From contig JAEBUN010000004.1 in the NCBI GenBank assembly GCA_023014365.1, positions 1,364,001 to 1,428,000 of the forward strand: a stretch of 64,000 bases of DNA, written 5' to 3'. Source of the stretch: Lepiota brunneoincarnata (lineage: Eukaryota > Basidiomycota > Agaricomycetes > Agaricales > Agaricaceae). The notes beneath the pieces were generated by a model. The model made no database searches. It was not told the DNA's origin and saw only the letters and a list, made by a program, of their open reading frames with translations. Below are positions 46,068 through 57,573 of the stretch, one piece after another; position 1 is the stretch's first letter; every line of letters begins with the position of its first letter. The position numbers and the translations under genes are program-made.

Positions 46068-47241
46068 CTAGTAGACATTGGTCTTGTTTTGGACATCGTA
46101 AACGACTGCCTGCTGACGTTCAAGGGCGTCGCGAAGATAGAGAAACTAGGAGGGTTAAGAAGTACGATCAGCAAAGTGCCTGTACCGAAAAATCCAATCA
46201 CACATACTCTCTGTTCTTCCTTCAAAACACGTTCCTTCAGTTGTTGCGTCACCTTCTTCATATGAACAAGGAGGGACTGGACGACGGGAGGAAGCAATTA
46301 AGATCGGTGATGTACCAATTACGCCACCGAGCCGTACTAACCCGAATAGATCTGCTATCCAGACCATGATAGCGTGCGATGCGTTCAAGAGGCGCCGGTT
46401 TGAGACCAACTCGACGGAAGTGGTTGTGAAGAAAGGTAACATAATGTTCGAGACATTCCAGGTACTGCCTCTTCTTTTCGTGGGAAGTGATGTCTCCCCT
46501 CGTCGAATCATTCGACTGGAGCGGAAAGAAAGAAGCTGGCTCAGCAGTGTCGAGAGGAGAATCATCCCCGGGCGCGGACCTCGAGGGTATGGGACAAATC
46601 CGGCCCCGTCCTTTTCCACGAGGTAGGCGGGATGCATGATGATCCTCTCGAACAGATAATTCGGCCAATAACTCGCTAGGAGTGAGAAACGTTGACTGTG
46701 ACGATCCGGAAAACGTAGGTGACGGGAGGTAGCGCGGTGTCGCACTGTGCGATTCAGAGTAACAAATTTGTGGCTGAGGAAATCTCTCTTCAGAAGACGC
46801 TGCATAAAGATTCATGTTGCCATCGGGTTGGCACGGAGAGACGCCTCGAGGGAGAGGAGCACTTCCTACCGGAGGCACGGGTGCGTAAAGGTGCACAGGA
46901 GGCTCAGGTCGTAGATCCGGCCAACAGGAAGGTTGGATCGTGTATTCCCCGTTGAATTCCACCTGATACCCAAAGGCGTGGGAAGCATAGGAGACATCTC
47001 CACTACCACACGTAAATGCTTGTTGGTGAAATATTTCCTGGAGAGCTGGTCCGGTCTCGCCAGTTTCCTGGTGGCCATATTGCCCTGTGTAATTCTGTAG
47101 AACGGAGCAGCCGATTGTTAGATTGCCCGACGCCAGTGTGCCGGGGTACTAAGACCGTACCTCTTCGATATCCAGGGCGTAGCAGTTTGAAAGGAGGCCT
47201 CGAAAGGTATCTCCGGGATTCTGGTATAATGTGTTTTCCAT
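46068..47241 (-). CDS. Coiled-coil regulatory-type protein, member A of a divergent paralogous pair
   Basis: Uncharacterised protein of about 330 residues. Exon 1 starts MENTLYQNPGDTFRGLLSNC at 47241 and ends ALDIEE; after an intron the frame runs NYTGQYGHQETGETGPALQE, then AFGYQVEFNGEYTIQPSCWP. A Pro/Ser-rich middle follows, with PLDTAEPASFFPLQSNDS. The conserved C-terminal domain begins SHEKKRQYLECLEHYVTFLH, continues PLERIARYHGLDSRSIR, and after a phase-0 intron (46277-46341) a 23-codon exon (46208-46276) reads SLLVHMKKVTQQLKERVLKE then EQR. After a second phase-0 intron the last exon ends QNKTNVY. The basic stretch plus spaced Leu residues suggests a dimerising helical domain. The family looks Agaricomycotina-restricted from memory; no function known. 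Its domain matches that of the divergent gene at 48304-49181. Confidence 0.78.
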
Positions 47242-48303
47242 AGAGGCAAGAGAGAGGCCAGCGGGGTCACCAAGGTCTGCCAACGACGTTCTTAAGCCAA
47301 CGACGGAAGCTATTCCCGTTTATACACGTAATCTGGGCCACTAACAGGGAGCAGCTACTCAGTAGCAGGCTGGAGTTACCGAGACGAGTATCGTGTGCCT
47401 CCACTTGCCAGGCGACGAAGTCGAGAAGCAAGATCACATATGTAAAGGCCTGGCCAGATCCATCAGGATCTTGAAAGGTAAATTCAGGGGTTTGGGTACA
47501 GGCTATCTGCGAGGGAAATTGGATTTCCCTTCATCTGGATGGGCACATCCAAAGCCCGATATCTGCAGGAAGTGAGCTCACCGAGACCAACAACGTGCCC
47601 CAGGAGTGACCAAATGTGTTGGAAACACAAGAGGGGCAGGGAGGATAATGTTATTGGGTTAGTTTCGAGCGAATATTCCCAAGCCGCGATTAAATTTTAG
47701 GCAGGTGGGCATTGTCAGTCAATACGTGACGGATCCCACGGTTTCAACGCAGAGACCTCGTCAAGGGAACACCGGGTGTTCTCTCCCTCAAAGCAGGAAA
47801 CATGCTACTGCAATCATCTGAAGAACGGGTGAGCGCAGTCTGTTCTTCCCGTTTAAGATTTCATGCTCGCCACATGAACGGTCTCTGAATCTGAGCGCGA
47901 TCTACCCACTGCATCGGTGCACTTTACGAGAACAGGTCCAATCCAGAGTTCGCAAGCCTAGTGTAGTTTCAGGGTCATTGCTAAATCAAGTGCCCGTCGA
48001 CACTCGCCTGAGATTGGGGCCCATCTGACCAAGTCGGGAAGACGGAATTTGGGAGCCACGTCGCGGTAGAAAGGCTATTTTACTATAAGACTCTTTAAAT
48101 AACCGGATCAGTCAGCACCCAGATCTTTGAAATCTGCAGCAGATTTAGCGGTGGATCTCATGTCCAATGCGCGGATCGAGCGGGACAGTTGCCTGCTATC
48201 GATATCGACACTGAATCCTGCTCGCAAAACGGCCACTCGTATTGTAACATCTGAGATCCTGTTAAAATTTTTCGCACATCAGAGTTCACATATAAACCAG
48301 TCA
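47242..48303. promoter_or_regulatory. 1.06-kb shared upstream region of the divergent paralogous pair
   Basis: Between two divergent starts. On the minus-strand side there is a TATAAA box 77 bp upstream of the member A ATG. On the plus-strand side an A/T-rich block (TATAAG at 48084-48089, then TTTAAATAA) lies about 215 bp before the member B ATG. A long upstream region is unusual in this compact window, where most divergent gaps are 70-435 bp. No reading frame in it is supported. Confidence 0.55.
47319..47324 (-). promoter_or_regulatory. Candidate TATA box of member A
   Basis: The minus strand reads TGTATAAACGGG here, giving TATAAA 77 bp upstream of the ATG at 47241. Spacing fits a fungal TATA element; no experimental support. 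Confidence 0.35.
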
Positions 48304-49181
48304 ATGTCCGCGATGTCGGACTCCTCCTACCCCCAATTTTCGTGGCCCACACCTCGACGAATGGATGCCATCCCTGTGCCCCCTCGAGTTGTTTTTTCTG
48401 CGTTGTTAGGCAACTTCAGTCAACAGCCGTCTCCCCTGGGCGGGGGTCCAGGATCAACCAGCAGTGATTTGCCTCTAACTGCTCCGAGCCGAGGACTCAC
48501 ACCGGGTGGGCCTTCCCCTCAGCACACCCGCAAATATTTTGCCCAGAGCTCATCGGCCAAACTACGGATTGCGCACCCGTACACCCGACTTTTCGCCAAG
48601 AAGAATGATACAAAAAGGCGCCGGATCTGGAACCATTTACTCGAGAAATCGATTTTTAGTCCCTATGAGTTGTACGCCAATTGCTTGGTCCTCCCCCCAA
48701 GGCCTAATTTTTCTAGATCCACTCTTGGCGCACAGCCACGACGAAAAATCTACACAGCCAGTCTCGAGGCACACATCGACGAGTTGCATGCTCGACTACT
48801 AGTGTAAGGAGTGTCTGAACATGTCCATCTGTTTTGACTCTAACCGATGATTGCAGCTTGAATTGTTGTCCTGTTGATCCCGCAGAGCTAGAACCCTTCA
48901 GAGGCTTGAACTCGAAAACAGCCAAGGTATCGTATTTCCACTGAGCACGCCCGCGCGGTTTGTTCTAACCAGTGGGATATAGAGCACTGTATCAAGTCTC
49001 CAACACGAGGTTTCAGTTGCAAGGCTCAAGCTGCTTGAGCTTGAAAGAGCTGTGAGTTGACTTGATCGTTACCCAATGGCTGTAATTATCTGATGAAGAG
49101 GTCGCTCAGAACGCGGAGTTGGAATGTCTACTACGCACTCGTACCAACAACCTCTCAGTCGGGTCCTATGAGCAGAACTGA
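48304..49181 (+). CDS. Coiled-coil regulatory-type protein, member B of a divergent paralogous pair
   Basis: Uncharacterised protein of roughly 220-240 residues. Start MSAMSDSSYPQFSWPTPRRM at 48304 (an in-frame ATG at 48127 exists but lacks protein-like composition). A Ser/Pro/Gly-rich part is followed by a basic segment, LFAKKNDTKRRRIWNHLLEK, then, probably after a small intron, STLGAQPRRKIYTASLEAHI and DELHARLLV. After a GTAAGG intron the frame gives LNCCPVDPAELEPFRGLNSK and TAK. A phase-0 intron (48927-48982) precedes a 23-codon exon (48983-49051): STVSSLQHEVSVARLKLLEL then ERA. After a second phase-0 intron the last exon ends VGSYEQN. The basic region plus Leu-rich helix recalls bZIP proteins but lacks the N-x7-R signature. 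Conserved in Agaricomycotina as a hypothetical protein from memory. Paralogous to the divergent gene at 46068-47241. Confidence 0.78.
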
Positions 49182-49783
49182 GCGAATCCCCCCTTTGTAA
49201 ACCTTGTGCACTTTTAACGCCCGGTTTTTCCGAAGCAACTTTTGTGCTGCCGTGTCATAATCATGCGTGTAACTTGGTCCGTATGTATTTTAATCACTTG
49301 TGGATGTTCACATGGAGTCCACTATGTGGGCATTGCTGTTTCTCTTCGTGACACTGAGCGGGCAAACGATTCGATCTGTTGGAGCCTTACATGCGCTTAA
49401 CTATCATCAAGCTGTATGCATCAGGCGTCCAGACTTATCCACTCTCAATCTTCGTTTACAAGAAAGATGCAGCAGATCCGATGCCATGTAGTACCCTCGT
49501 ATCAGGACTGCCTGGGGAAAGATCGAAGGACAGAAGACAAATGAGGTAGAGTGTTGATAACAGTAAGGGAGACGTCACTTAGAGTGTTATGTGAACCCCT
49601 TTCCTGAACGGGTGTGGGTTTAAGCACATAGACGTAGGTGGTGGAAAGGAAAAAGGCGTGATTGTCACTGTCCAATATTGATGATACAGACAAAGGTGAA
49701 CAAGAAAACCTTCTTTCGCGCTATAGAAACAGATTACAACTCGAACCGCAAAAGGGAACGCACTCGCACCTTAAGCTGTAGGT
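49182..49783. other. Convergent intergenic region
   Basis: About 600 bp between the stops of member B and SPF30. A short frame at 49300-49491 begins with a hydrophobic stretch but has no supporting context. Probably 3' UTRs only. Confidence 0.4.
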
Positions 49784-50556
49784 CTCATTGTTCATCGTCC
49801 TGTGCTACAAATTTGTGTTTTATCCTCGATGCTACCTCTGTCATCCCTCGACCACTCCCCGTGACGCCGACTGGTAAGATGAGACTCAGTAAAATCGTCG
49901 AAACTCGGGACAAAAGCCTCACCCTTTCCTGATGGATTGTCTGGGGTTTTGAAAATGCTCGTGCCGCTCATCCCGGCTATGTGAACACCTTTCTTCTCCG
50001 ATTTCTTAGCAAACTTCTGCCAGCTTGCTTGCTTCTGCATCTGCTCCTTCGCTTTGGCGGCTCTGACTTCAAGCTTTTTCTCATTCTTCTTTTTCTTCTT
50101 CTCCCTCTCCTCTTCTTCCGCTTTCGTAAGTTTGCGTTTGTTCGACGACTGGACGGTTGTTGCGTGATTGGAGGGAATTGGCTTCAGGTCGGCTGCCTTG
50201 ACCAATTCCGTAGTGTTGTATCCTTTGAAGACAATGCTGTATACACGATTATCCGTTGAACCACCCAACGACGTGATCCGGGCAGGATACCAGTTGTTGT
50301 CCTTGGAGTACCGTGCTAGGCATTCATCCCCAGCGGACCAGGTATGAGCTGGAGTGGAAGTGGCTGATCTACGAGTGCTTTCTGCCTTGGACGATGTTGC
50401 GACCTCTGCTTGGGCAATAGCGGTCTCGGCAAGTTGGATCAGTTCCTTGAGTTCCGAACGCAAAGACGCAAGTTCTGCGTTTTCAGGGTCAGCGGATAGA
50501 GCCAATTCGACTTGAGATAGTTGAACTTGGTATGTTTCTAGATCAGCCTTATCCAT
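49784..50556 (-). CDS. Survival motor neuron-related splicing factor 30 (SPF30/SMNDC1)
   Basis: A Tudor-domain spliceosome assembly factor. Start MDKADLETYQVQLSQVELAL at 50556 forms a helical N-terminus. The Tudor domain is WSAGDECLARYSKDNNWYPA, RITSLGGSTDNRVYSIVFKG, YNTTELVKAADLKPI, with the aromatic cage residues (W, Y, Y, N). A highly charged Lys/Glu helix follows (EEEEREKKKKKNEKKLEVR), then the family's C-terminal signature: SIFKTPDNPSGK, and after an intron (GTGAGG...ACCAG) VGVTGSGRGMTEVASRIKHK. Without that splice the frame would run into non-conserved sequence, so I place the stop at 49784-49786. One or two introns only. SPF30 binds symmetric dimethyl-arginine on Sm proteins and is needed for tri-snRNP joining. 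Confidence 0.9.
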
Positions 50557-50788
50557 AATGAGGGAGGTGGGTAAAGAGCAAGGGTGACCAAAGGAGCAAA
50601 GACTCGAGTAGGTGCTTAATGTGGTTCAGCTCAGAGCTGCGAGATGAGGAGCGTGGGAATCTTTGTTTAACCAGGACACCGCACAGCGTTGGCCGCGACT
50701 CCAATTCTACGGCACACCCAATACACATAATTATGCCTCAGTTCTAAGAGACGACACCGTACTCGTAGAATGGAATAAAAAAAGTAAA

Positions 50789-52689
<1,901 letters not shown>

Positions 52690-52908
52690 GGTGATATAGC
52701 GAAGGATTCCAAGTTGGAGAATCTCGAAAATAGTTATCTCATCTTTCTGTGACAGGAACTGTCACATTCGTCGTTTATATCACGTCCAGGTCGACTTTTT
52801 CATTCAGACGCAATCTGGTCTTTCGTATTTTGACGCACCAAGTAGCGAGCAACCTTGTTGGCAGTCCGTGGACTCTCCGGTAGCCAACAATCGCATTTTC
52901 TCTTTCAG

Positions 52909-53814
52909 ATGAGTAGAAGAAGCGATTATGTCCGCCGTGCTGTCGAGGCAAGTAGGCATCGGAAGCTAGTTATCACTTCTTAACGCTTCGACCCAGGCGG
53001 ATTCCAGGGAACTTTTGGCTTGTCTACCAGAGAAGTCTCCATTGTTCGTGCTACGCTTGCCTTCCTAAGGTCTGTATTGATAGGCCCGACAGGCCTTACC
53101 TCAGGATTGCGCACAGTTCGGAACTACAAGAAAAAGAAAAAACAATCATTTGGAACCTCTTTGAGGAAAATATGTTCGAGCTGTATGGCCATCCTGGTCC
53201 AGCATATATATGGTGCTGATCAAGCAGTCAAGATATTCCGGTTCTTCTTTTGGATGGAAACCAGCGCAAAGGAAGAGAGAGCTGTTCCACATTCTATCAC
53301 GTTTTCTCCTCGTTTATGATCCAGGGGAAGAGGAGAACATGCTTGCTTTTTGCATGTTCCGATTCGAGAACGAAGAGGGCGAGCGTGTTGTCTATTGGTA
53401 CGTTAAGTCATCTTTGGGCTCGGCTCGTTGACACTCACGAGAGCAGCTACGATATCCAGATCGCCTCGAAATATCATCGCACGGGAGTAGGAAAGAAATT
53501 AATCTCCGTTTTATCCACTATTGGCAAGGCCTTTAATATGGAGAAGATCGTTCTCACAGTGCTCCGAGGTCCCCGTCCTGCTCAACTCTCTGTTCTATTC
53601 TCAAATTGACTATTGACCAGCTAACGCGAGGGCTATTGAGTTCTATAAAGCGTGCAGGTGGGGTTTTTTTTACTAAGTGAAAACGGAGCTGCCCTAAAGA
53701 GCAAATAGTTTTGCGGTGGATCCGGCATCACCTAGTCGATACTTAGATGAAGACGATCCTGATAGAGATAATTACGACTACGAAATCATGTCAAGGAAGC
53801 TAACCGAGTCGTGA
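52909..53814 (+). CDS. NAA40: N-terminal acetyltransferase NAA40/NatD-like
   Basis: A GNAT enzyme that acetylates the N-termini of histones H4 and H2A. Middle exons read RIAHSSELQEKEKTIIWNLF, EENMFELY, then FGWKPAQRKRELFHILSRFL (the MxxMYExxxWGW...KREL helix), LAFCMFRFENEEGERVVY, YDIQIASKYHRTGVGKKLIS (the Q/RxxGxG/A acetyl-CoA loop, here RTGVGK), SVLSTIGKAFNMEKIVLTVL, and ANARAIEFYKACRFAVDPAS. It ends NYDYEIMSRKLTES with stop 53812-53814. The first exon is less certain: MSRRSDYVRRAVE at 52909 is followed by a possible GC-donor intron (GAG then GCAAGT), and the next frame could not be joined cleanly. The 3' end lies 82 bp before NDUFB11. Confidence 0.82.
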
Positions 53815-53895
53815 ATATTGATTTATTTGGTGTTGCTTGACAAGAGCCTCCCGAGTGAAGCTATTCCGAGTTGACGACCTTTCGCTCGTAGAATC

Positions 53896-54353
53896 ATGCT
53901 GTCGACAACTCTGCGTGCTGTGCGCCCTTGTGTGTGTCGTATACCAGGACGCCGATTCGCATCACACGAGGCTCCTCAGTACAATGAGCCCTCCGGCTAC
54001 CTCTTTGGTGAAAAGGTGGGCTTAAACGACTTAAGTGCCCAGGCTGAGGTTCTAACCACTCTTTCTTCGTCCAGCCCCTGCCCCCAGGCCAAAAGCGCGT
54101 GAAAGAGGATTGGGAGAATATTTGGTATTGGGGAATGTTCGGTTCAATGGCATTTGGGGCAGTTATGTTGTATTACAAGCCAGATACCAGGTGCGCTAAA
54201 ACGTCGACCTACCTGTTGCCAACCAACTCTAATTCGCCCTTAAGCATACAAACTTGGGCTCTTCAGGAGGCAAAAAACAGGATGGAGGCGCGCGGAGAGA
54301 AATACAAATACGAGCCATCGTCATCGTCATCGTCATCGCCTTCGTCCTCGTAA
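53896..54353 (+). CDS. Mitochondrial complex I subunit NDUFB11/ESSS
   Basis: An accessory membrane-arm subunit of NADH:ubiquinone oxidoreductase. Presequence MLSTTLRAVRPCVCRIPGRR, then FASHEAPQYNEPSGYLFGEK; an intron; PLPPGQKRVKEDWENIWYWG, then MFGSMAFGAVMLYYKPDTS (the single TM segment); another intron; IQTWALQEAKNRMEARGEKY. The W-E-x-I-x-x-W/Y-G pattern and the single TM are typical of ESSS subunits. The C-terminus is a Ser-rich tail encoded by a TCATCG microsatellite. Length about 105-115 residues, normal. Presence of complex I excludes Saccharomyces-type yeasts. Confidence 0.9.
54316..54350 (+). repeat. TCATCG hexanucleotide microsatellite in NDUFB11
   Basis: Tandem TCATCG units, imperfect at the end, encode the Ser-rich tail (PSSSSSSSPSSS) of the preceding protein. 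Directly visible; length may vary between strains. Confidence 0.85.
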
Positions 54354-54465
54354 TTGTTATATTTGAGTCGTTCATATAATAGAAAGCACTGGATGTCTAG
54401 CCGCAACTTGGGAGGGTTTACGCTAATCTATGATATTCATATGAGGGCGTACTCTATAGAGTCCA

Positions 54466-55170
54466 CTAGGCAGTTCCTGGCTTCTCAGTATGCTCCTGAT
54501 ATTTCTCCTCTGTCAGGAGAGCTTCCATTTCGGAAGGATTCGACAGCCTAATTTTGCAAAGCCATCCTGCGAAATATTGTTAGCATTTAAATGGAAGACT
54601 TGGAATGTGGAGGGTATGAACCTTCTTCCTCTGGAGACTTATTCAAGAGCGAAGGTCCTTCTGTCAGAGTTTCGTTAATCTCCTCGATGGTGCCCGAAAC
54701 AGGTGCGTACTGTTGGCAATTTAGTTACATGTGTCACCTCGGTTGAGGCAGACTCACAATGTCTGAGGCCGCCTTCACGCTTTCCACAACGCCAATTTCT
54801 CCTAAGTTTGTACTCCATGACTATTATGGTCCTCAGCAAGCTGTAGGAACTAACCTCCTTGTTCCACCTTCTTACCAACAGCTGGAAGCTCCACGTAAAC
54901 CACATCTCCGAGAGCAGACTGTGCATGATTGGTAATGGTAACAATGCCTATTCCTGTCTTGTCATCATATGCGACAGTTTCATGGTCCTTGGTATAACGC
55001 TTGGCTAGGGTTATATCAATGAAGTTTTCGGGGTAAAAATGAAGGGAATACGCACTGATCAAGGTACGAACCCCAGAGCGAGGGTAATTCGTACAAGAAG
55101 CAGCAGCTAGTCCTCGGAGGGGAACAATAGTCGGTCTTGAGCGAACGGCGGCTCGAAGGACGGATTGCAT
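54466..55170 (-). CDS. GCV3: Glycine cleavage system H protein, mitochondrial
   Basis: The lipoylated shuttle protein of the glycine decarboxylase complex. MQSVLRAAVRSRPTIVPLRG at 55170 is a mitochondrial presequence. The mature part reads YTKDHETVAYDDKTGIGIVT, ITNHAQSALGDVVYVELPAV, GKKVEQG, and after an intron GEIGVVESVKAASDIYAPVS with the lipoyl Lys in ESVKAASD. Then GTIEEINETLTEGPSLLNKS, PEEEGW and, after the last intron, LCKIRLSNPSEMEALLTEEK. The stop (TAG) lies at 54466-54468. Length, about 165-175 residues, is normal. Four introns. It lies between NDUFB11 and mitochondrial EF-Tu. Confidence 0.92.
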
Positions 55171-55476
55171 GGTTAGGTGTGGGAGGACTACAACAGCGGA
55201 GAGTGTAGAGAAGTGGGTTCTTTTCTGAAGTTCCGGGTCCAACTACTTCCCGTTTTAAGTAAGTCAAAGGGTTTGATCCCTTTCTGTGGCTCGGTTGGTT
55301 CTCGAGGATTTTGTTCTTCAACTGGAGCTGAGGCAAAGTTAATCTAATAAATTATGCAGCGTGCGGTATCTATCGTCTACGTATTCGCAGCAGGTGGGAC
55401 GAACTACTTTTAAGAGCGGAGTAGAAATGGTTGTCCTATTAGTACGACTATGTTGTGTTCAAGATACAAAAGCATC

Positions 55477-57448
55477 CTATGCCTCCTCGATGATCTTGGT
55501 GATGAGACCAGTGCCGACTGAGTAAAACATGAGTAAAAGGTAACAAGAAAATGGTGGGAACACTTGCCTGTCTTGTTACCCTCACGAAGAGTGAAACTAT
55601 TGGGATAGTAAATGAGCTCTGATACGATGTACGGCGAGTGGGCACTCACCGGGACCCGACTTCGGCTGCAACATCGTGGACTAGATCGCAGACGAGTTCA
55701 ACATTGTCACCAGGCATGACCTTGTTGACATCCTCGGTAAGTCGCGATACAAAAGCGGCCTCAGTGCTTACCATCTTCTCGCCAGCATCGGGGGTACTCT
55801 CAGGCCATGTAAGGGAAACATTGATATCAGCAGTGCGAATGTAGAGTTGGGGTCTGTAGTTAGCCATGAAGGGGGTGTAGCGGCCACCTGGATTAAGGAT
55901 AAGTTGCTAACCAGACCAATGAACAAGTGGATAAGCTGACCTTCTTCCTTGGTTAAAACGTAAATCTGAGCCAGGAACTTCTTGACGGACTTGATGGAGC
56001 CTGGAGCAGCCAGAACTTGTCCACGACGGACTTGCTCGCGCTTAATACCGCGAAGGAGGGCACCCATGTTATCTCCGGCTTGAGCCTGTTTTATGATCTT
56101 TCAGACGTGATATCGTCTAAGGTCAAATTATATACAAACCCTGTCCAACTCCCTGCGGAACATTTCTGAGAGGAAGTGAGTCCTATAATTGATAATATCA
56201 CAAAAGTGAACATTTGCAAACCAATGCCAGTAAGAGTGGTCTTCAAGTTGGAGCCCAAGCCAACAACCTCAACTTCAGCGCCCTTATTGGCGGTACCACG
56301 CTCAACCTATGAAGGGGACCTTAGCTGGGAATGTGCATGGAGTGGGAAATCTAGGCTTACTCGGCCAGTTGCGACAGTACCACGACCCGAGATTGAGAAG
56401 ACATCTTCAACGGGCATGAGGAAAGGCTGGTCGAAATTACCTAAAGAAGATTGTAAGAATAAATGACTAGAGAGCATCTATCACCTACGAGGAGGGAGTT
56501 CGAGCCATTCATCACATGCCTTAACCAGCTCCTTAATCTTGCTGGCACCAATATCGTTGTCACGTCCTTCGAGAGCGGCAAGAGCGGATCCCATAACGAT
56601 AGGAGTTTCTTCACCCTCGAACTTGTATGATGACAAGAGGTCGCGCATTTCCATGTCGACAAGTTCCAGTATTTCAGGGTCGTTGATTTGATCGACCTTG
56701 TTGATGAAGACAACCAATCTCTTGATACCGACTTGGCGAGCGAGGAGAAGATGTTCCCGAGTTTGAGGCATCTGACCATCCGTAGCTGAAACCACAATGA
56801 TTGCACCATCCATCTGTGCTGCACCGGTAATCATGTTCTTTATGTCTGCGACGCGTCGTTCAGGAAATGGTCAGGTTAAATAGCGATAGCTTACAGTCAG
56901 CGTGGCCGGGACAGTCTATGTGCCCATAATGACGAGACTCGGTCTCATACTCGACATGAGACGAATTGATGGTAATACCACGAGCCTTTTCTTCTGGAGC
57001 CTTGTCGATCTGGCTGTAGTCGGTAAACTTTGCGCCACCTTGCTCGGACAATATTTTGGTAATAGCGGCAGTAAGAGTTGTTTTTCCGTGGTCAACATGG
57101 CCTGAACTCTGATTCATCGCAAGCAGGGCGACCTCAGTTTGTTGGACACACCGATTGTACCAATATTCATGTGGGGCTTTGAACGCGAGAATTGTTCTGC
57201 ATAACCCCTACGAGAAACTGCGGCCTATAAGAACGCGTCCAAAAAATCTATGAGGCGTTGGCATACTTAAGCTTGCCGAGACTGTGGACGACCGAGTGGA
57301 CTTGAATGTGCTGCGCTGGAAAGCAGCTAGGAGGGAGACTGAAGAAATATTTGTGTACTGTGCACGAGAGAGGTTGTAGAAAAGACGACGTACGGCGAGA
57401 CGATACCAATCCCCGAGAGACAGCCTTGCAGGTGGCCAGTGGCAGCAT
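55477..57448 (-). CDS. TUF1: Mitochondrial translation elongation factor Tu
   Basis: A GTPase that delivers aminoacyl-tRNA to the mitochondrial ribosome. Presequence [20 protein letters not shown] at 57448, then [20 protein letters not shown]. An intron divides GTIG from [16 protein letters not shown] (G1, GHVDHGKT). [15 protein letters not shown] is switch I (G2), DCPGHADY is G3, [10 protein letters not shown] is G4 (NKxD), and [11 protein letters not shown] is G5. Domain 2 has [20 protein letters not shown] and RVERG; domain 3 has [20 protein letters not shown] and MPGDNVEL. The last exon ends [11 protein letters not shown] with stop 55477-55479. About ten introns. All GTP-binding motifs are intact. 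It is divergent from PEX14 over 125 bp. Confidence 0.96.
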
Positions 57449-57573
57449 GGTGCAGTTCGACTTTGAAGAGGAAACGACCCGGGTCAAATTTTGTATTTGG
57501 TTCTCTGCCGGCCAACTCCGTGATTGCATTCCAAATATGGACATGTCGGTGTGCACCTCCTTGCCTCTTGCAA

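Noticed and set aside
46068..49181. Homeodomain (HD1/HD2) mating-type locus
   Set aside because: The layout is similar, but neither gene shows the WFxNxR recognition helix, and the usual flanking gene (mitochondrial intermediate peptidase) is not present.
49300..49491. Small hydrophobic protein between member B and SPF30
   Set aside because: Single short frame, convergent 3' region, no context or conserved motif.
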